Below the pieces are notes generated by a model that did no database searches, was not told the DNA's origin, and worked only from the letters and a program-made list of their open reading frames with translations. The position numbers were made by a program, and so were the translations under genes. A stretch of DNA of 64,000 bases from Nonlabens sp. YIK11 (GTDB lineage: Bacteria > Bacteroidota > Bacteroidia > Flavobacteriales > Flavobacteriaceae). Shown here in pieces: positions 34,200 through 42,621 of this stretch. Each line of letters starts with the position of its first letter. Within the stretch, counting starts at the first letter, position 1. The DNA is taken from the NCBI RefSeq assembly GCF_001413925.1, contig NZ_LBMJ01000001.1:248001-312000 (forward strand), given 5' to 3'.

Positions 34200-35273
34200 T
34201 TATACAGTTAATTCACCTCGCAAGGATTTTTCAAAATAATGTTTGAAATCTTCCAGAGTGCTAGTATAGTTGAGCAAGTACATCATTTTTGCCAGGGCAG
34301 ATTCTGTAGTGATGTCCTTTCCAGACACCATTCCTATTTCTTTAAGCTGGATGCTGGTTTCGTATTTTCCCATATCAACGGCGCCTCCACGACATTGGGT
34401 GACGTTTACGATGTAAATTCCTTGATCCAGCGCTTTTTTCATGAGAGCTACAAACCAAGGTTCACTGGGCGCGTTTCCGCTACCGTAAGTTTCCAATACG
34501 ATACCTCTCAACCCAGGAATATTGCATATAGCCTCGACCACACTTTGGGTAATCGCTGGAAATATTTTGAGAACCACTACATCCTTGACAAAGTCTGGAC
34601 GGTAGTTCATGCGCTGTTGCGTGATTGATGTTTTGGATGTTTTCGCTTTCGCGAAAGCGAACTCATCATAGCCCTGCTGCCACAATAAACCGCGATCCAC
34701 CTTCAAATGCACACCGCTCACTGCCAGTGGCGGATAGTTAGGCGATGCGAAGGCCTCAAAACGGTCTGCGCTTACTTTAACCGTGCGATTTGCTCGATAC
34801 AGCTGGTATTCAAAATAGATACAAACTTCCTGTATGATAGGCCTGCCTTGTTCCCATTGCGAAGCGAGTTCTATGGTGGTGATGAGATTTTCTTTGGCAT
34901 CTGTGCGCAGATCGCCAATAGGCAATTGTGAGCCTGTGAGGATGATAGGCTTAGTCAAATGTTCAAACATAAAGCTTAGGGCGCTACCTGTGTATGCCAT
35001 GGTATCGCTGCCGTGCAGGATGACAAACCCATCAAAATCGTCGTAATGTGTATTGATGGTTGCTCCCATTTCTTGCCAGTGCGACAAGTTCATGTTTGAT
35101 GAATCGATTGGGTGGTCGTAAGACAAGGTAGTAATCTCGCATTCCAATTGTCTAAGCTCTGGAATGTGAAGTAACAGTTCCTTAAAGTTGAAGGCTTTAA
35201 GCGCTTTGGTAGCTGGATCCTTGATCATTCCTATGGTTCCACCCGTATAGATGAGCAGGATCTTAGGCTTCAT
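34200..35273 (-). CDS. ansA: Type I (cytoplasmic) L-asparaginase
   Basis: 357 residues. TGGTIGM at 10-16 gives the first catalytic Thr, and VILHGSDTMAYTGSALSF the second (Thr in HGSDT). The QCRGGAVDMGKYETS segment near the C terminus is usual in this group. No signal peptide, so it acts in the cytoplasm, hydrolysing asparagine to aspartate and ammonia. Residues about 205-211 (FAFAKAK) come from a palindrome copy in a surface-type linker between the two domains. The start overlaps the end of the acyltransferase gene by 11 bp. Confidence 0.93.
   Translation of the reverse strand: MKPKILLIYTGGTIGMIKDPATKALKAFNFKELLLHIPELRQLECEITTLSYDHPIDSSNMNLSHWQEMGATINTHYDDFDGFVILHGSDTMAYTGSALSFMFEHLTKPIILTGSQLPIGDLRTDAKENLITTIELASQWEQGRPIIQEVCIYFEYQLYRANRTVKVSADRFEAFASPNYPPLAVSGVHLKVDRGLLWQQGYDEFAFAKAKTSKTSITQQRMNYRPDFVKDVVVLKIFPAITQSVVEAICNIPGLRGIVLETYGSGNAPSEPWFVALMKKALDQGIYIVNVTQCRGGAVDMGKYETSIQLKEIGMVSGKDITTESALAKMMYLLNYTSTLEDFKHYFEKSLRGELTV
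34642..34661. repeat. 20-bp palindrome inside ansA
   Basis: Perfect full-length copy, read leftward as F-A-F-A-K-A. Confidence 0.96.
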
Positions 35274-36393
35274 AGGCTGGCTCCAATTCTTGCTTGTTGA
35301 TCACCGGTCGTGCATACATGTTCAAAAAGCTTTTTACGGCTTCGGGATCTTGCATGTCCACACGCATGCGCAACCTGCGCTCAAACTGTGCCTGGTCTTT
35401 CTTGCTATAAAATTTCTCGTATTCTCTCGTATCACGCAATAGGTCGTATGCAATGTAATTGGTAGGCCACAGCTTATAATTGCTCTGGATAATGTCGTTC
35501 AGTTTTGTGACCAGTTGCTGCAGCACCTGGTTGGTAGCCTCATCACTGCATTCTTCCAGCGATAAAGGCTTTGAAGCCGTGATGTGAATGTGTTTCTTTT
35601 GACCCAATGCTCCTTTAAGAATGCTATTGAAGTCTTCATTCTCTGATTTGATGTATTCTGTTTGAGCTTTTTTGGCAAGCAGCTCTGGCACTTTTAAAAT
35701 ATCTGTAGGGTCATATTCATAGGAAATGGAAACCGGTACGATCTTAAGCGAATTCAAATATTCAATAACAGATCTTTTGCCTGCTGCCAGTGCAATCATT
35801 TTAAGCACACCTTGTTCGGTAACGTCATTACCGTCTTTGGTACGTCCTTGACGTTGGGCAATCCAGACACTTTGTTGCTGGTCTTTGAGCAAATATTCAA
35901 TGTATTCGCTCAATTTCTTACTGCTCATTAAAGTCTCGCGAGGTGTGCCACCACGTTTCACGATAAAATTACGGGTAAGTTTACTCAAGGCGTTCACAAA
36001 AGGTCGTTGCACCAGATTATCGCCTATGGCGCTAGCTGTGCGTATCAAATTATGTTTGAACAAAGTAAGGTTGATCAAACAAGTGTCCAGAACAATGTCT
36101 CTATGGTTGGAAATGTATAGATAGGATTGTGACTCCTCAAGATCTTCAAAACCCGAAGTGGTCAATCCAGCACTGGTTTCTTCCAGAATGCGTTCTACCG
36201 TTACAGAGATCACATCTCGCTGAAAATCGTTGATCGAGCTGCAAGACAAGACAATGTCCTTGATCTCGTCTTCTGTCTTGTCAGGAAACGTGTATTTAAA
36301 AAGGGTTTTAATCATTGGGTGACGCACCGCACTTTGCAACGCAATGGAAACCTCTTCGTCATTAAAAAACCGTATATCGTCGTAAATCGCCAA
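35263..36393 (-). CDS. Glycerolipid acyltransferase (PlsC-like)
   Basis: 376 residues. The acyltransferase block is at about 110-215: LYISNHRDIVLDTCLIN carries a His/Asp pair in a spacing slightly different from classic HxxxxD, then VKRGGTPRETL and VWIAQRQGRTKDGNDVTEQG, which fit the phosphate-binding motifs of the PlsB/PlsC fold. No membrane span is obvious. It likely acylates a glycerophosphate lipid, but the substrate is not certain. It lies between tatD and ansA, all leftward. Confidence 0.82.
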   Translation of the reverse strand: MAIYDDIRFFNDEEVSIALQSAVRHPMIKTLFKYTFPDKTEDEIKDIVLSCSSINDFQRDVISVTVERILEETSAGLTTSGFEDLEESQSYLYISNHRDIVLDTCLINLTLFKHNLIRTASAIGDNLVQRPFVNALSKLTRNFIVKRGGTPRETLMSSKKLSEYIEYLLKDQQQSVWIAQRQGRTKDGNDVTEQGVLKMIALAAGKRSVIEYLNSLKIVPVSISYEYDPTDILKVPELLAKKAQTEYIKSENEDFNSILKGALGQKKHIHITASKPLSLEECSDEATNQVLQQLVTKLNDIIQSNYKLWPTNYIAYDLLRDTREYEKFYSKKDQAQFERRLRMRVDMQDPEAVKSFLNMYARPVINKQELEPAYEA

Positions 36394-36434
36394 ATCTCAA
36401 TATTCTAGAATTTCAAAAGTAAGCATCTTAACCA

Positions 36435-37202
36435 CTAGACACCGAACACTTCACATGAATTTGACGTTGTGATCCTAGCAATCTCCTCAACGCTCTTGTT
36501 AAACAACTCGGCAACCTTCTCTGCTACCAATTTTACGTAGGCACTTTCATTGCGTTTTCCTCTATAGGGAACTGGTGACAAGTAAGGAGCGTCAGTTTCC
36601 AGTACAATGTGCTTTAGGTCTATTTGATTTAGAAACTGGTCGATTTTGCCGTTTTTAAAAGTAACTACGCCACCTATTCCTAGTTTCATACCGCATTTGA
36701 TGGCACGATGTGCCCGCTCCAGCGTACCTGTGAAACAATGAAAAATTCCTTTTAAACCTTGGCCGTCAAAACGTTCCAATACCTCAAAAACTTCATCAAA
36801 AGCATCTCTGCAATGGATCACTATAGGTAAATCACGCTCGAGCGCCCATTCAATTTGCTGGTGAAAGGCACGCATCTGGATGTCCTTAGTAGATTGATCC
36901 CAATACAAATCCACTCCTATCTCGCCTATGGCGACGTACTTTTCTTTATCCAACTGCAGGAGCACGTGATCCAATTCTGCTTCATAATTTTCTTTAACAT
37001 GCGTAGGATGCAGGCCAGTCATTAAATGAATGTGCTCTGGAAAATCTCGTTGTAACTGCAGCATGGCTTCTGTAGTTTCAGAATCTATAGCTGGCAGAAA
37101 AAAACGATTCACGCCGGCATCCATGGCCCGCTGGATCATGGCATGTCTATCCTCATCAAATTGCTCACTATATAAATGCGTATGCGTATCGGTCAAATCC
37201 AT
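36435..37202 (-). CDS. TatD family metal-dependent hydrolase
   Basis: 255 residues. Metal ligands are visible: DTHTHLYS (HxH), GEIGVDLYW (Glu), VIHCRDAFDE (His), GIFHCFTG (His) and LETDAPYLSP (Asp). Family members are Mg2+-dependent 3'-exonucleases/DNases. An exact -7 element (TACCTTTG on this strand, 37214-37207) lies only about 5 bp before the ATG, so the mRNA may be leaderless. Confidence 0.92.
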   Translation of the reverse strand: MDLTDTHTHLYSEQFDEDRHAMIQRAMDAGVNRFFLPAIDSETTEAMLQLQRDFPEHIHLMTGLHPTHVKENYEAELDHVLLQLDKEKYVAIGEIGVDLYWDQSTKDIQMRAFHQQIEWALERDLPIVIHCRDAFDEVFEVLERFDGQGLKGIFHCFTGTLERAHRAIKCGMKLGIGGVVTFKNGKIDQFLNQIDLKHIVLETDAPYLSPVPYRGKRNESAYVKLVAEKVAELFNKSVEEIARITTSNSCEVFGV

Positions 37203-37298
37203 GCGGCAAAGGTAGCAAGCTCAAAAAGAAAAATGGTGTGCGAATAAAAATTGGATTTCTCTCTCTCTCTTTAAGGATGGACAATGACTGGTTTTCAT

Positions 37299-37318
37299 TT
37301 CGCTTTCGCGAAAGCGAA
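37299..37318. repeat. 20-bp palindrome in the tatD/retropepsin divergent region
   Basis: Perfect copy ending 2 bp before the TATCTTTG -7 candidate (37321-37328) of the rightward gene. Confidence 0.96.
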
Positions 37319-37345
37319 CCTATCTTTGATCTCTTAACTAGCGCC

Positions 37346-37786
37346 ATGGCATCGATCAAGAAAACACTTTTGGAACAAGGATATATCGCACACCGGTTGC
37401 GCATAGCAAAAAAGAGTGGACATATTGTGACCAAAGTATCGCTCAACGGCTACTCAGGTAGATTCATCATCGACACCGGTGCAAGTGCTACCTGTGTGGA
37501 TCAACTGCTTTATAAGGAGTTCCAATTGACGACAGAGTTTATGGATAAGCAAATAGGTACAGCTAGCGGTTCTTTGCGGCCTCGTATCTCTCACAACAAT
37601 ACCTTAGAATTGGGCGACTGGAGTGATGAGGACACCACCGTACTTTCCATGGACATGAGCTTTGTGAACAGCGCACTCAAAGCCGAAGGCATGAGATCGA
37701 TTCAAGGTTTACTGGGAGCAGATTTTCTCATTGCCAGCAAAGCGGTTATCGATTATCGCGGCAAATGGATCTTCCTTAAATTATAG
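37346..37786 (+). CDS. Retropepsin-like aspartyl protease
   Basis: 146 residues from ATG 37346. The active-site motif FIIDTGASATCVD is at about 40-52, and a second hydrophobic-glycine block QGLLGADFL is at about 120-128, as in single-domain retropepsin-like proteases that dimerise. It has no signal peptide. A longer frame beginning near 37238 would include the palindrome (FRFRESE) and a CT run but would overlap promoter elements. Its stop overlaps the convergent lipoprotein gene by 6 bp. The substrate is unknown. Confidence 0.78.
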   Translation: MASIKKTLLEQGYIAHRLRIAKKSGHIVTKVSLNGYSGRFIIDTGASATCVDQLLYKEFQLTTEFMDKQIGTASGSLRPRISHNNTLELGDWSDEDTTVLSMDMSFVNSALKAEGMRSIQGLLGADFLIASKAVIDYRGKWIFLKL

Positions 37787-38593
37787 GGTCACGGTAAATG
37801 AGCCTTGGGTCACGGTGACGTTTGATGGCGGTCCAGTTACAAAACTAAAAATCCCACTATACTGTCGTCTGGCAGCATTCACAATGGTAATGTCTAATGT
37901 GCCGTCAATGGCATCTGCCGTGGTACCATTATTAGTGACGCTTGCCCTGTAGTTTCCTGTGGCTGTTATGTCATAACTTCCCACGGTAACGTTTTGAGGA
38001 AAGCTCAAAAGAAGGGTTGTGTTGGAATTATTGGCATTTACAATCACAATTCCAGATCCCGCATTAGTTGCTACTGTTGTCGGGTTAAGCGCCGTTCCAT
38101 TGATCATGGCGCGAACGGTATTGACAATATCAGAACCTACCTCAGTACCAAAAGGCACCTGATAAATGACACCTTTACGCATGGTTAAGGTATCTTGAGC
38201 ATTAGGCGTATAACTAACAAAGCTAAAATCACCGCTCACGGTTCCTTCTGGGCTGTTAGCAGATAAAACCACAGTACCATTACTCTGACCTGTACGAGTG
38301 CTGAATTGTTGCTGGTTGTTAAAAGTGTAAATCGCTTCGTTAGGAGATCCTTGACCTAAAGGATACACTCCAGGATTGGAAGATGTCAAAACAAAACGCA
38401 GCCTCTCCAACGGATTCTCACCAGCGATAGTAACAGTACCATCTGCATTATTCGTCACACTTACCTGATCACTTCCAAAGAATTCTCCATTGCGGGAAGC
38501 CTGTAGTGCCGGGACATTATCCTTATCCAGATTCTCCTCGCAAGATATGAATAGACCCAAAGTGATCCATAATAATAGGTATGTCGCTCTCAT
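37781..38593 (-). CDS. Predicted lipoprotein (DUF6252-like)
   Basis: 270 residues from ATG 38593; a TTG 9 bp upstream is less likely. Signal MRATYLLLWITLGLFISC with lipobox FISC followed by EENLDKDN. The mature part is rich in Asn, Thr, Gly and Ser with short strands (GSDQVSVTNNADGTVTIAG, GTVSGDFSFVSY, RRQYSGIFSFVTG), suggesting Ig- or jelly-roll-like domains; two similar halves may exist (about 40-140 and 150-270). Function unknown; the family name is a guess from the overall pattern. Confidence 0.68.
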   Translation of the reverse strand: MRATYLLLWITLGLFISCEENLDKDNVPALQASRNGEFFGSDQVSVTNNADGTVTIAGENPLERLRFVLTSSNPGVYPLGQGSPNEAIYTFNNQQQFSTRTGQSNGTVVLSANSPEGTVSGDFSFVSYTPNAQDTLTMRKGVIYQVPFGTEVGSDIVNTVRAMINGTALNPTTVATNAGSGIVIVNANNSNTTLLLSFPQNVTVGSYDITATGNYRASVTNNGTTADAIDGTLDITIVNAARRQYSGIFSFVTGPPSNVTVTQGSFTVTL

Positions 38594-38651
38594 AGATATC
38601 AACTCGTTGTTCCAGGTTATAACTCAAAAGTAAATAAAATAGTACTGCTGG

Positions 38652-38681
38652 TTGCTCATAATTAAATTAATAGTATTTTTG
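38652..38681 (+). promoter_or_regulatory. Promoter of rpsP-rimM
   Basis: TTG (38652-38654), 19-bp spacer, TATTTTTG (38674-38681): full consensus. Confidence 0.78.
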
Positions 38682-38691
38682 CAAGCTCAAA

Positions 38692-38725
38692 TTAATAACC
38701 AGGGTCGAGAACCCATAAATTTAAT
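38692..38725 (+). promoter_or_regulatory. Foldable rpsP leader, candidate S16 autoregulatory element
   Basis: GGGT-CGAGA-ACCC (38702-38714) forms a small hairpin, and ATTAA before it can pair with TTAAT after it, right before the ATG at 38729. An S16 leader motif has, as I recall, been described for Flavobacteria; I cannot confirm the match. Confidence 0.4.
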
Positions 38726-38728
38726 GTT

Positions 38729-39253
38729 ATGCCTGTAAAAATCAGACTTCAAAGACACGGTAAAAAAGGAAAGCCATTTTTCTGGATTGTTGCTGCAGAT
38801 GCACGTTCAAAAAGAGATGGTAAATATCTTGATAAGATAGGAACCTACAATCCTAACACTAACCCAGCTACAATCAACCTTGATGTAGATGGTGCTGTAA
38901 AATGGTTGGAAAATGGTGCACAGCCTACTGATACTGCTCGTGCAATACTAGGATACAAAGGTGTGTTGTTGAAGAGACACTTAAAAGGTGGTGTGAAGAA
39001 AGGCGCTTTCACTGAAGAGCAGATGGAAGAGAAATTCAACGCATGGATGGAAGAGAAAGAAGCTAAGATTGCTGCAAAAGCATCTGGTCTTTCTAAAGAT
39101 GAAGAGAAAAAAGCTGCTGAGGCACTTGCTGCAGAAAAAGCAGTAAATGAAGCTCGTATCGCTGCTAACGCTCCAGAGCCAGAAGCTGTTGAAGAGCCTG
39201 CTACTGAAGAAGCTCCTGCTGCAGAAGCTGATGCTTCTAAAGAAGAGGAATAA
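38729..39253 (+). CDS. rpsP: 30S ribosomal protein S16 with long acidic/alanine-rich extension
   Basis: 174 residues. The S16 core is residues 1-85 (VKIRLQRHGKKGKPFFWIVAADARSKRDG, YNPNTNPATI). The remainder, about 90 residues, is helical and rich in Ala, Glu and Lys (EEKFNAWMEEKEAKIAAKA, ending ASKEEE), roughly doubling the usual length. It is co-transcribed with rimM, 11 bp downstream. Confidence 0.96.
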   Translation: MPVKIRLQRHGKKGKPFFWIVAADARSKRDGKYLDKIGTYNPNTNPATINLDVDGAVKWLENGAQPTDTARAILGYKGVLLKRHLKGGVKKGAFTEEQMEEKFNAWMEEKEAKIAAKASGLSKDEEKKAAEALAAEKAVNEARIAANAPEPEAVEEPATEEAPAAEADASKEEE

Positions 39254-39264
39254 ATCAATAAGCC

Positions 39265-39792
39265 ATGCGTAAAGAAGATTGTTTCTACGTAGGCACTATT
39301 GTCAATAAATTTAGTTTTAAAGGCGAACTCCTAGTCAAGCTTGACACAGATGAGCCAGAACTTTTTCTAGAAATGGAATCAGTTTTTATCGAGATCGGTA
39401 AAAACTTGGTTCCATTTTTTATTGAACGCAGTCAATTACACAAATCCTTATTGTTACGGGTCAAGTTTGAAGATGTCGACGATGAACCCATGGCAGACAG
39501 TCTCATGAAAAGAGAACTGTATCTACCATTGACGGTTCTGCCTAAATTAGAAGGGACTCAATTCTATTTTCACGAGGTGATAGGTTTTGAAATCATCGAC
39601 ACAGAGTATGGAACTGTTGGCACCATCACCGGTGTGAACGACACCACTTCACAAGCTTTGTTTGAAGTTGACCATGATGGTGACGAGGTTCTTATTCCTA
39701 TCAACGATGAGTTTATTGAAAAAGTAGATCGTGAGAATAAAACCATCACCGTTAATACTCCAGAAGGTTTGATTGACCTTTACATCTCCTAA
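39265..39792 (+). CDS. rimM: Ribosome maturation factor RimM
   Basis: 175 residues. The N-terminal RimM beta barrel (YVGTIVNKFSFKGELLVKLDTDEPELF) and C-terminal PRC-barrel (FYFHEVIGFEIIDTEYGTVGTITGV, ALFEVDHDGDEVLIPINDEFI) are clear. It helps 30S head assembly. The usual next gene trmD is not present; a TrmN6-like gene follows 82 bp later. Confidence 0.95.
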   Translation: MRKEDCFYVGTIVNKFSFKGELLVKLDTDEPELFLEMESVFIEIGKNLVPFFIERSQLHKSLLLRVKFEDVDDEPMADSLMKRELYLPLTVLPKLEGTQFYFHEVIGFEIIDTEYGTVGTITGVNDTTSQALFEVDHDGDEVLIPINDEFIEKVDRENKTITVNTPEGLIDLYIS

Positions 39793-39874
39793 TACTTATT
39801 CAGCGGTTATTTTTATCTCAACCACGCTGGCGGAGACCATATAAACTCCATATCACTTCCCAAACCTTTGAATC

Positions 39875-40639
39875 ATGAGCGTTTTTAAATTCAAACAATT
39901 TGAAGTAGCTCAAGATCAATGTGCGCAAAAAATTGGAACTGATGCTATATTGTTAGGCGCTTGGGCAGATCCGAAAGAGCAGCCTTTTTCTATACTTGAT
40001 ATAGGCACTGGTACTGGTGTAATTGCTTTGATCATGGCGCAGCGATTCTCCAGCGCTCAAGTCGATGCGATAGAGATTGACGATGCTGCCTTTGAGCAAG
40101 CGACCTTTAATTTTGAGAACAGCCTTTATGGCGATCGGTTGTTTTGTTATCACGCTTCTTTTCAGGAGTTCTATCACGAGGTTGAGGAACGTTATGATCT
40201 CATCATTTCAAATCCACCATTTTTTGATGGTAATCTAGAGCGTGACGACCAGATCGTGGATCAAAAACGCCAGCAGGCCAGGTTTGACGACGCCTTGCCC
40301 TTTGAGGAATTGGTGTATGGTGTTTATCAACTACTGGAAAATGATGGGACTTTTGCCTGCATCATTCCGTCAGATCGTGAAGAAGCCTTCCTTAAAATCA
40401 CAGATCATTTTCAGCTTGTGCCAGTTCGCAAGACTTATGTGAAAGGTACGGCAGATGCTCCTGTCAAGAGAGTTTTGATAGAATTTCGCTTTCGCGCCTG
40501 CCTGCCGGTCAGGCAGGAAAGCGAAAAAACCACCAGCAACCTGCCAACCGTGATAAGTCATCTCATTATTGAGAAATCCCGCCATGACTATACCGATGAC
40601 TACGTGAATCTTACCAAAGATTTTTACCTGAAAATGTAG
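39875..40639 (+). CDS. tRNA1(Val) A37 N6-methyltransferase-like protein (TrmN6/YfiC type)
   Basis: 254 residues. The SAM-binding motif ILDIGTGTGVIALIMAQR is at about 38-56, and the N6-adenine methylase motif IISNPPFF at about 109-116, as in the YfiC group, whose N terminus FKFKQFEVAQDQCAQKIGTDAILLGAW is also matched. It should methylate A37 of a tRNA. Residues 204-217 (RFRACLPVRQESE) are encoded by the composite form of the genome repeat, seven codons longer than the plain repeat would give, within the C-terminal part. Translation stays in frame. Confidence 0.88.
   Translation: MSVFKFKQFEVAQDQCAQKIGTDAILLGAWADPKEQPFSILDIGTGTGVIALIMAQRFSSAQVDAIEIDDAAFEQATFNFENSLYGDRLFCYHASFQEFYHEVEERYDLIISNPPFFDGNLERDDQIVDQKRQQARFDDALPFEELVYGVYQLLENDGTFACIIPSDREEAFLKITDHFQLVPVRKTYVKGTADAPVKRVLIEFRFRACLPVRQESEKTTSNLPTVISHLIIEKSRHDYTDDYVNLTKDFYLKM
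40485..40525. repeat. Composite palindrome: 20-bp repeat split by a 21-bp nested palindrome
   Basis: TTCGCTTTCGCG (40485-40496), a 21-bp insert (40497-40517) with arms CCTGCCTG/CAGGCAGG, then AAAGCGAA (40518-40525). Removing the insert restores the perfect 20-bp palindrome. Confidence 0.93.
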
Positions 40640-40772
40640 CTAGGGACGATCAACAATTACGACCAATTGTACCAGATTCCTTGTTAGGATTGCTATTTTT
40701 ACCTTGATTAGCGATTTAGCAATAACTTATATTCCAAATTAAGGAAATCACAATATATCATTCCATCTACCT

Positions 40773-41951
40773 ATGAGACCAGATTTATTTGAAGCACCGG
40801 ATTATTATCAGTTAGACGATTTATTGACTGAGGAACACAAGATGATACGCGATGCGGCGCGCACATGGGTAAAACGTGATGTATCACCTATCATCGAGCA
40901 GGCTGCCCAAGATGCCAAATTTCCTCAAAGCATCATTCCTGGATTGGCTTCCATAGGCGCTTTTGGCCCATATATTCCAGAAGAATATGGCGGTCCTGGA
41001 CTGGATCAGATCTCATATGGATTGATCATGCAGGAACTGGAGCGTGGCGATAGCGGTGTAAGATCTACAGCATCCGTACAGTCATCACTAGTGATGTATC
41101 CTATCTGGAAATATGGTAGTGAGGAGCAAAAACAAAAATTCCTACCCAAACTTGCCAGCGGTGAGTTTATGGGATCCTTCGGTCTGACCGAACCTGATCA
41201 CGGTTCTGACCCTGGCAGTATGGTGACCCGATTCAAAGACGCTGGAGATCACGTGATCCTCAATGGTGCTAAACTATGGATCTCTAACAGTCCGTTTTGC
41301 GATGTGGCCGTAGTCTGGGCAAAAGATGAAAACAATCGCATTCATGGTGTGATCGTGGAACGTGGTATGGAAGGATTTACCACGCCAGAAACCCATAACA
41401 AATGGTCGCTGCGTGCCAGCGCCACTGGTGAGTTGATCTTTCAAGATGTCAAGGTTCCCAAGGCTAATATTTTACCAGGCCGCAGCGGTTTAGGCGCTCC
41501 ATTGAGCTGTCTGGACAGTGCTCGTTTTGGCATTGCATGGGGCGCGATCGGTGCTGCGATGGACTGCTATGACACCGCATTGAGATATGCCAAGGAACGC
41601 AAACAATTTGGAAAACCTATCGCAGGATTCCAATTGCAACAAAAGAAACTCGCAGAAATGATCACAGAGATTACCAAAGCCCAACTACTCGCATGGCGAT
41701 TAGGTGTCCTGCGTGAAGAAGGAAAAGCCACCAGCGCACAAATCTCCATGGCCAAAAGAAACAATGTCGAGATCGCCATCAATATTGCTCGTGAAGCCCG
41801 ACAGATTTTGGGCGGTATGGGAATTACCGGCGAGTATAGCATCATGCGCCACAGCATGAATCTAGAAAGTGTGATCACTTATGAAGGCACGCACGATATA
41901 CATTTGCTTATAACAGGATTGGACATTACGGGTGAGAATGCGTTCAACTAG
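40773..41951 (+). CDS. Acyl-CoA dehydrogenase, glutaryl-CoA dehydrogenase type
   Basis: 392 residues. It follows glutaryl-CoA dehydrogenases closely: VRSTASVQSSLVMYPIWKYG (with the Arg that contacts the glutaryl carboxylate), GSFGLTEPDHGSDPGSM, LWISNSPFCDVAVVWA, FSLRASATGE-like WSLRASATGE, LDSARFGIAWG and TYEGTHDIH (catalytic Glu). It would oxidise and decarboxylate glutaryl-CoA to crotonyl-CoA and give electrons to ETF (etfBA at 1526-3375). This is the lower step of lysine and tryptophan breakdown, in line with tdo at 54971. It is a single gene. Confidence 0.9.
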   Translation: MRPDLFEAPDYYQLDDLLTEEHKMIRDAARTWVKRDVSPIIEQAAQDAKFPQSIIPGLASIGAFGPYIPEEYGGPGLDQISYGLIMQELERGDSGVRSTASVQSSLVMYPIWKYGSEEQKQKFLPKLASGEFMGSFGLTEPDHGSDPGSMVTRFKDAGDHVILNGAKLWISNSPFCDVAVVWAKDENNRIHGVIVERGMEGFTTPETHNKWSLRASATGELIFQDVKVPKANILPGRSGLGAPLSCLDSARFGIAWGAIGAAMDCYDTALRYAKERKQFGKPIAGFQLQQKKLAEMITEITKAQLLAWRLGVLREEGKATSAQISMAKRNNVEIAINIAREARQILGGMGITGEYSIMRHSMNLESVITYEGTHDIHLLITGLDITGENAFN

Positions 41952-42003
41952 TACTATTTGGTACTATAGTTGATGACAGCTTTCCCAAACTAACCTTCCA
42001 ACC

Positions 42004-42552
42004 ATGAAAAGATTATTATCTCTTACAGCAGCTTTGTTGCTGTCAACCCTTTCGTTTGCTCAAGTTCAAGATCAAAATCGCTCAAAGACCGATTTTCAAA
42101 ATGAAACGATTTACAGGGTCAACCTTCTTTTAACACCTAACCTAGAAATTGAAAAAGATGTCACAAAAGATATTTCCTTACTCGCAAGTGCAGGTGTGGG
42201 AATTGCTATCTATGGAAACAATAGCTTCGGAAATAATGAAGTAGGTCTCATATTTCCATTTCAAATAGAATTGGCAACTAGATACTATACCAACTTCAAT
42301 CGCAGGTTAGAAAAGGGCAAAACCATTGAAAATAATAGTGGTAATTATGTCGCTTTGAGTTTTGCTAATGTTTTTGAGGCAGAAAATGATGACGTTCGTG
42401 TAGAGCCTGGCTCAGCGCTAATAGGTGCGTATGGCATCCAGCGTACCTACTGGAAACATTTCAACCTCAACTTCCAGACAGGATTGGGTTATGATTTTCA
42501 ACAAGAAGAAGTCGCTGGACAGTTGATCTTGAAGTTAGGGTACACCTTCTAG
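42004..42552 (+). CDS. Secreted or outer-membrane protein of unknown function
   Basis: 182 residues with signal peptide 1-19 (LSTLSFAQ). The mature part has barrel-like strands (SLLASAGVGIAIYG, GLIFPFQIELATRYY, GNYVALSFANVF, FNLNFQTGLGYDF, QLILKLGYTF) and ends in Phe, so a small outer-membrane barrel is likely. No family recognised. It is followed by a terminator. Confidence 0.75.
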   Translation: MKRLLSLTAALLLSTLSFAQVQDQNRSKTDFQNETIYRVNLLLTPNLEIEKDVTKDISLLASAGVGIAIYGNNSFGNNEVGLIFPFQIELATRYYTNFNRRLEKGKTIENNSGNYVALSFANVFEAENDDVRVEPGSALIGAYGIQRTYWKHFNLNFQTGLGYDFQQEEVAGQLILKLGYTF

Positions 42553-42576
42553 TTAATCCTATCCTAAACTTTTTTG

Positions 42577-42611
42577 AGGCTGGTTATTTGTTGTAACCAG
42601 CCTTTATTTTT
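42577..42611 (+). terminator. Rho-independent terminator
   Basis: AGGCTGGTTA/TAACCAGCCT stem with a TTTGTTG loop, then TTATTTTT. The tail also contains TATTTTTG (42605-42612), a -7 match for the next gene, 10 bp before its ATG. Confidence 0.88.
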
Positions 42612-42621
42612 GTAAAAAAAG

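Noticed and set aside
37258..37270. Short TC repeat as a phase-variation tract
   Set aside because: Only 13 bp, outside any gene I accept, and not between clear promoter elements.
37238..37345. N-terminal extension of the retropepsin-like protein including FRFRESE and a CT run
   Set aside because: The stretch contains the palindrome and a -7 promoter match, and the protein core starts naturally at ATG 37346.
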